Below are positions 25,617 through 35,746 of a stretch of DNA of 64,000 bases, piece after piece (position 1 is the first letter of the stretch; each line of letters begins with the position of its first letter). The stretch covers positions 2,356,001 through 2,420,000 of the forward strand of contig NZ_CP180352.1 of NCBI RefSeq assembly GCF_048007105.1, given 5' to 3'. The notes below the pieces were generated by a model. The model was given only the letters and a program-made list of their open reading frames with translations, was not told the DNA's origin and searched no databases. The position numbers and the translations under genes were made by a program. Origin of the DNA: Minwuia sp048007105. Its GTDB lineage: Bacteria; Pseudomonadota; Alphaproteobacteria; Minwuiales; Minwuiaceae.

Positions 25617-25660
25617 GCTGCAGTCCTCCCCAGAAGCGCAGAGTGGCCGATATCGTAGGG

Positions 25661-27307
25661 TCACCCGGATGGGCTGTCAGCAGACATTGCGGAATGACCG
25701 GTCTGCTCCCCGTCGCTGCCAGTCTCCGGCTGCCGGGGCAGCATCCGCGCATGGGCCGCCTGAAGCTCTTCCACCATCCGGCGCAGGCTGCTCAGGTCGT
25801 CGAGGATCTGTTCGGCCTGGTCGACCCCGATGACCCGGGCGACGGCGTCCTGCAGCAGGGCGGACTTCGCCGACTGGTAGGCCTCCCTGAACAGGGCGAC
25901 ACGCGCCTCGCGGGCCGCGGAATCGAGACTGCTGTCGAGGGTGCCGGCGGCCGTCGACATGGCTTTCTCGACGAGTCTCGGATGCTGGCCCCGGCCCGGC
26001 AATTGCGCCCTGAGACCGATCACGCCCTGCGCAAGGTGTGCTGCCGTCTCGTGATGCCGCGCCACCCTGACGATCTCCGGCAACTGCTCGGAGAGGTCGC
26101 GCGGCAGGGTTTCCATCCGGAACGACGTGGCAAAGGCGCTGATGGCGTCGGTCAGCGCCACGACCGCATCCGCCCGCCGCCGAAGCGAGGAGGGCGGAGG
26201 CGGAGACGGCGTGAGAACGTCGGCGGCCAGCTGCTCCACCGCCTCGTGCTGCCTGTTCAGTTCCTGATGCAGGGCTTCCGCCGCCATCACCGGCATGCCG
26301 AGGACGTTGCGGTCCAGGAACCGGGGCGTCGCCAGATCTTCCTCGGCGCTTCGGAACAGCCGTTCCAGCATCCGGGCGATCCTGTCGAGGAAGGGCAGGC
26401 AGATGCAGACCCCAAGCAGGTTGAAGACCGTATGGAACAGGGCGAGCAGCGGCGCCGGCTGGTCGCCGAAACCCGTCGCGCCGCCGAACGCCCGAAGGCC
26501 GGCCAGGACGAGCGGCAGAAGCAGCAGCGCGACGACGGCCGTGGACGCGTTGAAGAGGACATGACCGACCGCGACCCTGCGGGAGGCGGGGGTCGCGCCC
26601 ACGACGGCCAGAATCGCCGTCGATGTCGTGCCGATATTGGCGCCGACGATGGCGGTCGCGGCTTCTTCCAGACCGATCACGCCCTGGGAGGCCGCGGTGA
26701 GCACGATGGCGATGGCCGCGCTGGAGGATTGCGTCAGCACCGTCGCGACGACGCCCATGCCCAGGAACGCCAGCAGCCGGGCGGTCTCGCCCGCGGCTTC
26801 GAAGTCGATGCTTCCGGCATCGGAAGCATAGATGGAAAAGGCGTCCTTGAGGATCGACAGCCCGAGGAAGAACAGGCCGAACCCGGCAAGGGCCTCGCCG
26901 AGGCCCTTAACCCTTGCGCCGGGCGACAGCAGCCGCAGCCCGACGCCGATCGCGAGCAGGGGCAGGGCGAAGGCCTCGATCTTGAATCCGAACCCGACAA
27001 GGCTGACGAGCCAGCCGGTCATCGTCGTGCCCACATTGGCGCCGAAGATCACGCTGAGAGCACGGTGAAGGCTGAGGATGCCGGCATTCACGAAGCCGAT
27101 GGTCGCCACGGTCACGGCGCTGGAGGACTGGACCACAGCGGTAAGCAGGGCGCCGCTCAGGACGCCCTTTATCGGACTCGACGTCCAGTTCTGGAGAATC
27201 GATTTCAGCCCGGCGCCACCGAAGAGCTTCAGCCCCCCGGTCATCATCGTCATGGCGAGCATGAACAGCGCCAGTCCGCCCGCTGCATTGAATGCCGCTT
27301 CGATCAT
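25661..27307 (-). CDS. Na+/phosphate cotransporter family protein (NptA/YjbB-like)
   Basis: This 548-residue membrane protein has about 8-9 transmembrane helices in its first 330 residues and a cytoplasmic PhoU-like helical tail. The paired Na/Pi motif occurs twice, as TAVVQSSSAVT and TVLTQSSSAA, each followed by GANVGTT or GANIGTT, the hallmark of type II Na/Pi cotransporters. It would move inorganic phosphate with sodium, possibly outward as in YjbB. It stands alone on the minus strand between the amidohydrolase operon and the histidine kinase. Confidence 0.9.
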   Translation of the reverse strand: MIEAAFNAAGGLALFMLAMTMMTGGLKLFGGAGLKSILQNWTSSPIKGVLSGALLTAVVQSSSAVTVATIGFVNAGILSLHRALSVIFGANVGTTMTGWLVSLVGFGFKIEAFALPLLAIGVGLRLLSPGARVKGLGEALAGFGLFFLGLSILKDAFSIYASDAGSIDFEAAGETARLLAFLGMGVVATVLTQSSSAAIAIVLTAASQGVIGLEEAATAIVGANIGTTSTAILAVVGATPASRRVAVGHVLFNASTAVVALLLLPLVLAGLRAFGGATGFGDQPAPLLALFHTVFNLLGVCICLPFLDRIARMLERLFRSAEEDLATPRFLDRNVLGMPVMAAEALHQELNRQHEAVEQLAADVLTPSPPPPSSLRRRADAVVALTDAISAFATSFRMETLPRDLSEQLPEIVRVARHHETAAHLAQGVIGLRAQLPGRGQHPRLVEKAMSTAAGTLDSSLDSAAREARVALFREAYQSAKSALLQDAVARVIGVDQAEQILDDLSSLRRMVEELQAAHARMLPRQPETGSDGEQTGHSAMSADSPSG

Positions 27308-27410
27308 GGTTCCGCCGCTCCAACGGTCCGGGCGTCGTCAGGCCCGGATGGAATCGACAGTAAACATCAGCGGACAGCCGACGTGGAAGGGGAGAGAGGC
27401 TGCGGCCGCG

Positions 27411-29564
27411 TCAGGCGACGGCGGCCTTCGGTGTCCGGTCCGGCAGGGTCACAATGACGGTGGTGCCCTGGCCCGGCGCGCTCTCGACCTTCAGATCGCC
27501 GCCATGCAGCTGGGCGAAGCGGAGGGCCAGCGGCAGGCCGAGCCCCGTGCCGTCGAACTTGCGGCCCAGAGAGCTGTCGATCTGCTTGAAGGGGGTAAGC
27601 GCGCTGGTGACGTCGGACTTCTTCATGCCGATGCCCGTGTCGGCGATCCGGATCTCGGTGAACCCGTTGCGGTGGCCGGCGTGAATGGAAATACGCCCGC
27701 CCTCGGGGGTGAACTTGATGGCGTTGGAGATCAGGTTGATCAGGATCTGCTTCACCTTCTGGCCGTCGGCGACGATCTCCTCGGCGTCCGGCTCGATCTC
27801 GATCTGCATCGCGGCCTCGCGGTCGCGCGGGCAGGCCATGCGGGCGCTGGCTTCGATGATGGACGTCAGCGAGATGGCCTGGGCATGCAGCTCCAGCTTG
27901 CCGGCCTCGGCCTTGGAGAGGTCGAGGATGTTGTTGATCAGCGTCAGCAGGTGCTGGCCGGAACTGAGGATGTCGTGGGCGTATTCGTTGTAGCGGTCGT
28001 TGCCCAGCGGCCCCAGGCCCTCGCTCGCCATCATCTCCGAGAACCCGATGATGGCGTTCAGCGGCGTCCGAAGTTCGTGGCTCATGGCGGCCAGGAATTC
28101 TGACTTGGCGCGGTTGGCGCCCTCAGCCTCGTTGCGGGCGGTCGCCAGACGGTCGGCCAGGTCCTGCAGCACCTCGCGCTGCTCCATCAGCTCGGCCTTG
28201 GCGGTCTCCAGCTGAGTGATCTTGGCGTCGAGTTCGGCTTCGTGGTTCTTGTGCCCGCTGATGTCGGAGAGGACCATCACGGCGCCGCCATCGACGCTGC
28301 GGTTCAGCGAGACCGAGAACCAGCGGTTGTTGCTGGCGAGGAAGTCGCGGCGCATGCGCGCGTTCTCGACCTCCGCGGCCACCGTCGCCATCGCGCCCTT
28401 CGGCGAGACCTCGGGCAGCCTGAGCAGACCGGTCATCAGCAATTCGTTCATCAGCTGCTGCAGCGTGCAGCCCGGCCGGAGCAGATGCGCCGCCGGCGCG
28501 AAATCGTTGGCGAGACGGGCGTTGCACATCACGAACCGGCCATCGGGGCCGAACAGGGCCAGTCCCTCCGAGATCGAGACCAGCGCCTCCTGCAGGGCCT
28601 GGCTGGCGTCGCGGGCGCGGTCCATCGCGTTGCGTTCGCGGGTGACATCGGCGGCGACGCCGACGAAGCCCAGAAAGCCGCCATGTTTCGAGAATCGCGG
28701 CCGCGCCGCGAAGCGCACCCACATGCGGCCGTGCTTGCCGGTCAACCGGAGCGGCACGACGATGTCGCTGAAGGCTTCCTGATCCTGGAAATGGCGGATC
28801 AGGGACCGGATCTCCACCGGCGCGCTGCGCACGTCGAGAATTTCGATCATGCGGCGTCCCGAGAGACGCTCGGTCGGCAGGCCGGAGAGACGTGTGAAGC
28901 GGTCCGATACGGCGGTCAGCTGGTGGCCGGTGTCGGTTTCCCAGGTCCAGTCGGATGCCAGCTCGGTCAACTCGGCCAGCTTCTTTTCCTTGAGCTGGCG
29001 GTCCGCTTCGCGGGCGACCGCATCGGTGACGTCCTCGGTGACGACGTAGAGCATGCCGTCGGCCGCGGGATGCTGGGCCAGCTCGACGATCGCGCCGGAT
29101 GGCATTGCAGCCCGGACGCGGACGGCTTCGCCCGCCACCAGTCGCTCTTCCGGCAACAGCTCGCCGTCAAGGGCTTCGAGGGTCTCGGCGTCGCGTGCGA
29201 AACCGGTGGCAAGATCGAGATGATGACCGGCGCCGGGCAGGCGGGTGAGTTCGCCGACCGGCGGTACCAGGGCGGGACCGCGCGGTCGGTAGACGCCCAG
29301 GCCACGGATCAGGCCCGACAGGCCCTCTGTCATCTCCCGCACGCGGTCGATGCGGCGATACCGGGTCAACAGCGCGGCGGCCAGGAAACCGGCCGCCGCA
29401 GACAGACCGGCGGCAATGGCGGCCAGCGCCGCGCCGGCCATCTCGCCGGCATTGGCGAACAACCAGTAGCCGCCGCCTGCCGCGGCAGCGGCAGCCGCGA
29501 GACAGACCGCGGCGGTCTGCACCAGTTCGCGGTTCCGGCTGTGTTGTTCGTCGGTGGCCAGCAA
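27411..29564 (-). CDS. PAS-domain sensor histidine kinase
   Basis: This 717-residue protein begins with two hydrophobic segments (residues about 16-70), so it is anchored in the inner membrane. At least two PAS domains follow (one around WTWETDTGHQL and FVGVAADVTRER, another around ISEGLALFGPDGRFV). A coiled coil leads into the HisKA H-box AAMSHELRTPLNAIIGF and an HATPase domain with NLISNAIKFTPEGG, ADTGIGM and GTGLGLPLA. No receiver domain is fused, and no response regulator gene is adjacent, so this is an orphan kinase. The signal is unknown. Confidence 0.92.
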   Translation of the reverse strand: MLATDEQHSRNRELVQTAAVCLAAAAAAAGGGYWLFANAGEMAGAALAAIAAGLSAAAGFLAAALLTRYRRIDRVREMTEGLSGLIRGLGVYRPRGPALVPPVGELTRLPGAGHHLDLATGFARDAETLEALDGELLPEERLVAGEAVRVRAAMPSGAIVELAQHPAADGMLYVVTEDVTDAVAREADRQLKEKKLAELTELASDWTWETDTGHQLTAVSDRFTRLSGLPTERLSGRRMIEILDVRSAPVEIRSLIRHFQDQEAFSDIVVPLRLTGKHGRMWVRFAARPRFSKHGGFLGFVGVAADVTRERNAMDRARDASQALQEALVSISEGLALFGPDGRFVMCNARLANDFAPAAHLLRPGCTLQQLMNELLMTGLLRLPEVSPKGAMATVAAEVENARMRRDFLASNNRWFSVSLNRSVDGGAVMVLSDISGHKNHEAELDAKITQLETAKAELMEQREVLQDLADRLATARNEAEGANRAKSEFLAAMSHELRTPLNAIIGFSEMMASEGLGPLGNDRYNEYAHDILSSGQHLLTLINNILDLSKAEAGKLELHAQAISLTSIIEASARMACPRDREAAMQIEIEPDAEEIVADGQKVKQILINLISNAIKFTPEGGRISIHAGHRNGFTEIRIADTGIGMKKSDVTSALTPFKQIDSSLGRKFDGTGLGLPLALRFAQLHGGDLKVESAPGQGTTVIVTLPDRTPKAAVA

Positions 29565-29665
29565 GCCGATCTCCTGACGGAACGAACTGTTCCGAGGAAA
29601 CCTTAACCTGCTGACTGTAAACGGAGACTTAAGCCCGCTTCAGCGGGCCGGACGCCGACGCCCCT

Positions 29666-31951
29666 TCAGATCACGTCCGGACGGTTGGCGTTCTGCTCCG
29701 CCTCATGCGCTGCCAGTGCGGCCAGAGAGACCAGATCCGAGACCGTCGATCCCATCGGCGCGACCTGCACCGGATGCGAGAGACCGACAAGCATCGGGCC
29801 GATGGCCGTGGCGTCGCCCAGCGACTGGAGCAGCTTCCACGCGACGTTTGCCGACTGCAGCCCCGGCATGATCAGCACGTTGGCCGGACCGGAAAGGCGG
29901 CAGAAGGGATACAGCTCCATCAGCTCGGAGTTCAGCGCGACGTCGACCGCCATCTCGCCGTCGAACTCGAAATCCGTGTCACGGGTCTCCAGCAGCGAGA
30001 TCGCATCGTTGATCCGCTTCGAAGCTGCGTGCGGGGCGTTGCCGAAGGTCGAGAAGGCGACCATCGCGACCCGCGGCTCGTGGCCCATGCGGCGCGCGAA
30101 CTCGGCGGACTGCATGGCGATGTCGGCCAGTTCCACCGAGCTCGGCAGTTCGTTCACCGAAGTGTCGGCCAGGAACACCGTCCGCCCGCGCGCCAGCAGA
30201 ACCGACAGGCCGAAGACGCGGCAGCGCGGGCGCGGGTCGATGACGCGCCGGACGTCGTCATAGGCGACCGAGAAGCGCCGCGTCACGCCTGTGACCATGG
30301 CGTCGGCGTCGCCCTGCGAGACCATCAGCGCGCCGAAGACGTTGCGGTCGGTGTTCACCAGACGCTGGCAGTCGCGGTAGAGGAGGCCGCGGCGCTTCCA
30401 GCGCTCGTAGAGCACATCGTAATAGGCCTCGCGGCGGTCGAAATCGCGGGAGCTGACCACCTGCACCTCGTCCGGCGAGTGGCCCATGGCCCGGAGCTTC
30501 TCGTGCACGCGGTCGGGATAGCCGATCAGGATCGGCTCGCCATAGCCCTCCTGCTTGAAGACCAGGGCGGCGCGGATGACCTTCTCTTCCTCGCCCTCGG
30601 CGAAGACGACGCGCTTCGGCGCGGCGCGCACCTGGTTCAGGATCATCTGCAGGATGCCGGTGGTCGGATCCAGCCGCGCCTTCAGGTCGTGCGTGTACTG
30701 CTCCATGTCCACGATCGGGCGGCGGGCGACGCCGCTCGCCATCGCCGCCTCCGCCACGGCGGGCGGGATCGCCGCGATCAGGCGCGGATCGAAGGGCGTC
30801 GGGATGATGTATTCCGGGCCGAACTGGAGCTGGGTGCCGCGATAAGCACGGGCGACCTCGTCGGGCACGTCCTCGCGGGCGAGATCGGCCAGGGCTTCGG
30901 CCGCGGCGATCTTCATCTGGTCGTTGATCGTCCGCGCGCGCACGTCCAGCGCGCCTCGGAAGATGTAGGGGAAGCCCAGGACGTTGTTGACCTGGTTCGG
31001 ATAGTCGGAGCGGCCGGTGGCGATGATGGCGTCGTCGCGGACCTCGTGAATGTCCTCCGGCGTGATCTCGGGATCCGGGTTGGCCATGGCGAAGATGATC
31101 GGCTTCGGCGCCATCGCGCGCACCATGTCCTTGGAGACCGCGCCGGCCACGGAAAGGCCGAAGAAGATGTCGGCGCCTTCCATCGCCTCCGCCAGGGTCC
31201 GGGCAGGGGTGTCGGCGGCGTGAGCCGACTTCCACTGGTTCATGTTCTCTTCCCGGCCCTTGTAGACCACGCCCTTGCTGTCGCACATGATGACGTTGTC
31301 GTGGCTGATGCCCATCGCCTTGACCAGCTCGATGCAGGCGATGGAGGCGGCGCCGGCGCCGTTCACCACCATCTTGCAGTCGGCCAGGTTGCGGCCGGTC
31401 AGTTCGCAGGCGTTGATCATGCCGGCGGCGGCGATGATCGCCGTGCCGTGCTGATCGTCGTGGAAGACCGGGATGTCGAGGGCCTCGCGCAGCCGCTGCT
31501 CGATGATGAAGCATTCCGGCGCGGCGATGTCTTCCAGATTGATGCCGCCGAATGTCGGCGCGATCAGGCGGACCGTGTTGACGATCTCATCGACATCCTC
31601 GGAATCGACCTCGATATCGATGGAATCCACATCGGCGAAGCGCTTGAACAGCACCGCCTTGCCTTCCATCACCGGCTTGCCGCCCAGCGCGCCGAGATTG
31701 CCCAGGCCCAGCACGGCGGTGCCGTTGGAGACGACGGCGACCAGATTGCCGCGGGCGGTGTAGTCGTAGGCGGTGTCAGGATCGGCGGCGATGACGCGGC
31801 AGGGTTCGGCCACACCGGGGCTGTAGGCCAGCGACAGGTCGCGCTGCGTGGCGACCGGCTTGGTCGGCACGATCTCGATCTTGCCCGGCCGTCCGGTCGA
31901 ATGGAAAAGCAGCGCCTCCTGATTGAGGCTCCGGTTGCGCTCGTCACTCAT
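29666..31951 (-). CDS. maeB: NADP-dependent malic enzyme, MaeB type
   Basis: This 761-residue protein has the two-domain MaeB layout. Residues 1-430 form the malic enzyme (YSPGVAEPC, DDQHGTAI, VNGAGAASIACIEL nucleotide loop, FAMANPDPEI) and residues about 440-761 form a phosphotransacetylase-like regulatory domain (VFAEGEEEKVIRAA, VMIPGLQSANVAWK-like end). It decarboxylates malate to pyruvate, making NADPH, and the PTA domain lets acetyl-CoA control it. The length matches the family. It is monocistronic and lies between the kinase and an acyl-CoA dehydrogenase. Confidence 0.95.
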   Translation of the reverse strand: MSDERNRSLNQEALLFHSTGRPGKIEIVPTKPVATQRDLSLAYSPGVAEPCRVIAADPDTAYDYTARGNLVAVVSNGTAVLGLGNLGALGGKPVMEGKAVLFKRFADVDSIDIEVDSEDVDEIVNTVRLIAPTFGGINLEDIAAPECFIIEQRLREALDIPVFHDDQHGTAIIAAAGMINACELTGRNLADCKMVVNGAGAASIACIELVKAMGISHDNVIMCDSKGVVYKGREENMNQWKSAHAADTPARTLAEAMEGADIFFGLSVAGAVSKDMVRAMAPKPIIFAMANPDPEITPEDIHEVRDDAIIATGRSDYPNQVNNVLGFPYIFRGALDVRARTINDQMKIAAAEALADLAREDVPDEVARAYRGTQLQFGPEYIIPTPFDPRLIAAIPPAVAEAAMASGVARRPIVDMEQYTHDLKARLDPTTGILQMILNQVRAAPKRVVFAEGEEEKVIRAALVFKQEGYGEPILIGYPDRVHEKLRAMGHSPDEVQVVSSRDFDRREAYYDVLYERWKRRGLLYRDCQRLVNTDRNVFGALMVSQGDADAMVTGVTRRFSVAYDDVRRVIDPRPRCRVFGLSVLLARGRTVFLADTSVNELPSSVELADIAMQSAEFARRMGHEPRVAMVAFSTFGNAPHAASKRINDAISLLETRDTDFEFDGEMAVDVALNSELMELYPFCRLSGPANVLIMPGLQSANVAWKLLQSLGDATAIGPMLVGLSHPVQVAPMGSTVSDLVSLAALAAHEAEQNANRPDVI

Positions 31952-32055
31952 GGTATTCCCCGCCCGGGTTCAGGCCCGGTGATTGGTTGCTTCGAAGCGA
32001 CGATATACACACGGCTGGCCGCGCGCCGAAAGGGCAAACCTGTCGCGGTGGAAAC

Positions 32056-32083
32056 GAAAAAGGGCGGCCGCAGGGGCCGCCCT
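32056..32083 (-). terminator. rho-independent terminator after acyl-CoA dehydrogenase gene
   Basis: Read on the minus strand, an 8-bp stem GGGCGGCC/GGCCGCCC with a 5-base loop is followed by five T's. It lies 24 bases past the stop codon at 32107. Confidence 0.8.
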
Positions 32084-32106
32084 CTCGCATCGGGTCGACT
32101 TGTCGA

Positions 32107-33312
32107 TCAGAGACCGAGAACCAGCTTCGCCATGATGTTGCGCTGGATCTCGTTGGAGCCCGCGTAGATCGAGACCTTGCGGTAGTTGTACATCCGCGGT
32201 CCGACCGCCGAGGCCCATTCCGGGCCGATCGGCGGTTCGTTGTCGCCGAACTTGAGCGGCTGGAAGGGCGACTGCTTGATGCCCGCGGCCTCGAAGGCCA
32301 GTTCGGAGACCAGCTGCTGCAGCTCCGAGCCGCGGCACTTGATCATCGAGCTTTCGGGGCCCGGGTTCTGGCCCGAGGACAGGCGGCCGAGCACGCGCAG
32401 CTCGGTGAACTCCATGGCGTGGATCAGGCTTTCGGCGTCCGCCATCTTCTTCTGGAAGACCGGATCGTCGAGCACCCGCTCGCCGTTCTCCTGCTCCTCG
32501 GAGGCGATCAGGCGCACCTTGTCCATGCCCCGCTTCAGGCCCTGGCTGTAGGTGCCGCCGCGCTCGAACTCCAGCAGGTACTTGGCGTAGGTCCAGCCCT
32601 TGTTGGGCTCGCCGACCATGTTTTCCTTCGGGATCTTCACATCCTCGAAGAAGACCTGGTTGACCTCCTGAAAGCCCTTCTCGGGCAGGTCGACGGTGAT
32701 GATCGGATCGACAGTCACGCCGTCCGCGTCCATCGGCACCAGCACGAAGGAGATGCCTTCCTGCGGCTTGCCCTCGTTGGAGGTGCGGACCAGGCAGAAG
32801 ATCCAGTCGGCATACTGCGCCACAGAGGTCCAGATCTTGGAGCCGTTCAGCAGCCAGTGATCGCCCTTGTCCTCGCACTTCATCTTCAGGCTGGCCAGGT
32901 CGGAACCCGAGCCCGGCTCGGAATAGCCCTGGCAGAAGACGATGTCGGTAGACTGGATCTTCGGCAGGAACTCGTCCTTCTGCTTCTGGGAGCCGAACTT
33001 CATCAGCACCGGGGCCAGCATGCGCGGGCCGAAGGGGATGGTGATCGGCGCGCCGGCGGCCGACATCTCGGCGTCGAAGATGTACTTCTGCGTCGGCGAC
33101 CAGCCGCAGCCGCCATACTCGACCGGCCAGTTCGGCGTGGCCCAGCCCTTCTTGTGCAGCGCCTTCTGCCAGCGCACGTGCAGATGCTTCGGCATGTAGC
33201 CGGCGCGCGTCTTCTTCATCGCGGCGCGCAGCTCGTCGTCGAAGGCCTCGTCGAGGAAATCGCGGACTTCCTTGCGGAAAGCTTCGTCTTCGGGGGCGAA
33301 ATTGAGGTCCAT
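32107..33312 (-). CDS. acyl-CoA dehydrogenase family protein
   Basis: This 401-residue flavoenzyme oxidises an acyl-CoA to the enoyl-CoA and passes electrons to ETF (encoded at 60428-62106). It has the usual N-terminal helical domain (FAPEDEAFRKEVRDFL), the middle-domain FAD motifs FCQGYSEPGSGSDLASLK and WLLNGSKIWTSVA, and the C-terminal IYAGSNEIQRNIMAK signature. The catalytic base and chain-length preference cannot be read with certainty. The start is MDLNF at 33312. A hairpin terminator follows, and the gene is divergent from the alcohol dehydrogenase. Confidence 0.92.
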   Translation of the reverse strand: MDLNFAPEDEAFRKEVRDFLDEAFDDELRAAMKKTRAGYMPKHLHVRWQKALHKKGWATPNWPVEYGGCGWSPTQKYIFDAEMSAAGAPITIPFGPRMLAPVLMKFGSQKQKDEFLPKIQSTDIVFCQGYSEPGSGSDLASLKMKCEDKGDHWLLNGSKIWTSVAQYADWIFCLVRTSNEGKPQEGISFVLVPMDADGVTVDPIITVDLPEKGFQEVNQVFFEDVKIPKENMVGEPNKGWTYAKYLLEFERGGTYSQGLKRGMDKVRLIASEEQENGERVLDDPVFQKKMADAESLIHAMEFTELRVLGRLSSGQNPGPESSMIKCRGSELQQLVSELAFEAAGIKQSPFQPLKFGDNEPPIGPEWASAVGPRMYNYRKVSIYAGSNEIQRNIMAKLVLGL

Positions 33313-33475
33313 CCTGGGCGTCTCCCGGCTCGATTGATTGGTCGCAATGTCGCCCAATCCTACGGTCCGATCAAGCGGATCGGTTTACCGTAACGTCAAG
33401 CTTTCACGAGGTCCGGAATGGCGGGGCCGGCGCGGTGTTGCTAGAGTTCCCGGCGGGGAGACCAAGGGGAGAGAC

Positions 33476-34577
33476 ATGGCTTACGATTTCACCATTACCG
33501 GCCCGGACCGGATCATCAGCGGCATCGGCGCATTGCAGGAGCTACCCGGCGCCATGGACGCCCGCGGCGCGAAGCGGGCGCTGATCCTGACCGGCAACAG
33601 CCTGGCGACGAAGACCGATCTCGTCTCGCAGGTCGAGGCGGCGCTGGGCAGCCGCCACGCCGGCACCTTCAGCGGCTGCGCCCAGCACGTACCGTCCGGC
33701 ACGGTCGACGCCTGCCAGCAGGCGGCGCTGGATGCGGATGCCGACTCGCTGGTGGTGTTCGGCGGCGGCAGTCCGATCGACACGGCCAAGCTGGTGGTCA
33801 AGCGCCTCGCCGAAGCGGGCAGGACCGGCGTCACGCAATTCGTCATGCCGACCACCCTGTCCGCCGGCGAGTTCACCTATGCCGCCGGGATCACCGACGA
33901 GACGACCCGCGTGAAGGCGGTCGTGGTCGATCCGGTGATGCAGCCGGAGGTCATCGTCTACGACCCGGAACTGACCCGGCCGACGCCCGTCGATCTCTGG
34001 CTGACGACCGGAATCAAGGCGCTGGATCATGCGGTCGAGGGTGTCTGGTGGCCGAACGGTCATCCCTTCACCGAGACCCTGCGGCTGGGCGCCATCGCCG
34101 ATCTGCGCCGGCATCTCGAGGCCTCCAAGGACCCGGACGCGCTCGATGATCGGCTGGCCTGCATGCACGCGGCCTGGAAATCGATCTGGGGCCTGCTGAG
34201 CGCGAAGAATGTCGGCTTCCGGCTGAGCCATCCGCTGGGGCACCAGATCGGCGCGCGCTGGGACGTGCCCCATGGCGTCACCTCCTGCATCTCGCTGCCG
34301 GCGGCGGCGCGCTTCCTCCACGGCCTGCTCGGCCGAGGCGCAGGCGAAGATCGCGGCGGCGATGGAACTGGAGAGTCCCGAGGGTGCGGCGCCGGGCATC
34401 GAGGCGTTCTTCGAGACGCTGGGCGTGCCCAGGCGGCTTTCGCAGACCACGGCGAAGCGCGACGAGATCCCGCTGGTTGCCAAGGCGGTTTCCGACGAGC
34501 TGAAGCATCTCGGCGCGCCGGACAGCGACATCGCCACGCCGGAAGCTTTGATCGGATTGTTGGAGTCCGTCTGGTAG
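33476..34577 (+). CDS. iron-containing alcohol dehydrogenase (maleylacetate-reductase-like), frameshifted
   Basis: This is a group III/Fe-type NAD(P)-dependent dehydrogenase. The sequence shows VVFGGGSPIDTAK (nucleotide binding), FVMPTTLSAGEFT, the metal-site helix GIKALDHAVEGVW and SHPLGHQIGARWDVPHG. The frame breaks near 34322: after AARFLH the reading shifts. Removing one g from CACGGCC gives HACSAEAQAKIAAAMEL and a normal C-terminus (EIPLVAKAV ... LLESVW) ending at 34577, for 366 residues in total. Without the repair the protein would be about 375 residues with an unrelated tail. The ATG at 33476 follows GGGGAGAG. Its substrate, a small aldehyde or maleylacetate-type ketoacid, is not determined. 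Confidence 0.8.
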
Positions 34578-34584
34578 CGGCGGG

Positions 34585-35703
34585 TCAGCCCTTCGGGAAG
34601 TAATCCTCCAGCGAACCCTCGCGCCGGACGTCGGCCGTGCAGCAGTGCAGGCCGCCGCCGAAAGCGTAGGCGTCGCGCAGGTCGACCGGTACGACCTCCA
34701 TGCCGAGGCGGTCGAGCTGGTCCATCTGGTGGACCTCCGAGGCCTCGACGCAGACAGTCTTGGGGTCCAGCACCAGCACGTTCATCGACAGCCAGACCGA
34801 CGAGTAGCAGAGCGGCGGCGGCGAGTTGTGCGCCGGGCGGGCGGCGTCGACGATCTCCCACTCGTTCCGCTCGAACATCTTCCGCTGGTCGTCCGGCAGG
34901 CGGCGGTCGGGATTGTTGATGATCAGGCCGGGACGGATCGGCGTGAAGGTCGCGTCGATGTGGATGGGGTAGGGGTCGCCGGGGAAGTTGACCGCGTGCA
35001 CCCGGTGATCGGGGAAGTGCCGTCGCAGCCAGTCGATGCCCTTCAGGTTCGTCGTGAAGCCGTGCTGGACCACAAGGTCCTTGCCGAAGCGCAGCACGTC
35101 GGCCGCGTCGAACAGCGGCTCCTCCTCTGTGGTGACGAAGTATTTCTCCGCCGTCCACTGAAGGCGCTTCTCGACGCCGATCTTCTCCGACAGGTAGTCG
35201 GGGCGGTAGTCCGCGTCGGTCAGGCGGGGCTTAGGCGCCGCCTCGTGGCGCATGCCGGGGTCTTCCTCGTAGTAGCGCTGCAGCAGCGGGCGGTAGCAGA
35301 GATACTCGAACCACCGGCAGCGGTACGACATGGTCGCTTCCAGCATTTCCTTGCCGACCGTCAGCAGCACGTCGCGCGGCGGCATGCAGCCGAACATGCT
35401 TTCGGTTTCCCAGTCCGGCGTGGCGACGGGCTGGTTGAAGTCGAGCGGGTCTGGTCGGTCCACCCTGACGCCGCGCTTCTTCAGCATGTCGGCGAAGTTG
35501 TCGAGCAGCTCGTTGGCGCGGTCGACCGTCTCCTGCGGCCGCGGTCCCCACTGACCGCGCATGTCGCTGTCCTCGGGCACCTTGGCGTCCAGCGCCGGCT
35601 CCGGCGGCGGGATGCAGCAGCCGTCCGCGCGGCCCACGATCACGTGGCGCAGCGGATCCCACTCGTTCCAGGACTGGACGACGGTCGGTTCGGTGTCGGT
35701 CAT
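34585..35703 (-). CDS. glycine amidinotransferase family protein
   Basis: This 372-residue enzyme of the pentein fold resembles arginine:glycine amidinotransferase, which transfers the amidino group of arginine to an amine acceptor and forms guanidinoacetate and ornithine. The catalytic set is visible: Asp in FDAADVLRFGKDL, His in YPIHIDATF and the Cys in FGGGLHCCTADVRR near the C-terminus. The early segment WNEWDPLRHVIVG is typical. It is the last gene of the operon containing the BMP-type ABC importer and a rhodanese. The acceptor could be glycine or another amine, because bacterial relatives vary. Confidence 0.88.
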   Translation of the reverse strand: MTDTEPTVVQSWNEWDPLRHVIVGRADGCCIPPPEPALDAKVPEDSDMRGQWGPRPQETVDRANELLDNFADMLKKRGVRVDRPDPLDFNQPVATPDWETESMFGCMPPRDVLLTVGKEMLEATMSYRCRWFEYLCYRPLLQRYYEEDPGMRHEAAPKPRLTDADYRPDYLSEKIGVEKRLQWTAEKYFVTTEEEPLFDAADVLRFGKDLVVQHGFTTNLKGIDWLRRHFPDHRVHAVNFPGDPYPIHIDATFTPIRPGLIINNPDRRLPDDQRKMFERNEWEIVDAARPAHNSPPPLCYSSVWLSMNVLVLDPKTVCVEASEVHQMDQLDRLGMEVVPVDLRDAYAFGGGLHCCTADVRREGSLEDYFPKG

Positions 35704-35746
35704 GGCTCGGCCAGAGGAGTCCCGGGACCGGGTCCCGGGACGGGTC

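Noticed and set aside
27411..29564. Hybrid histidine kinase
   Set aside because: The C-terminus ends soon after the HATPase domain; no receiver domain motif is present.
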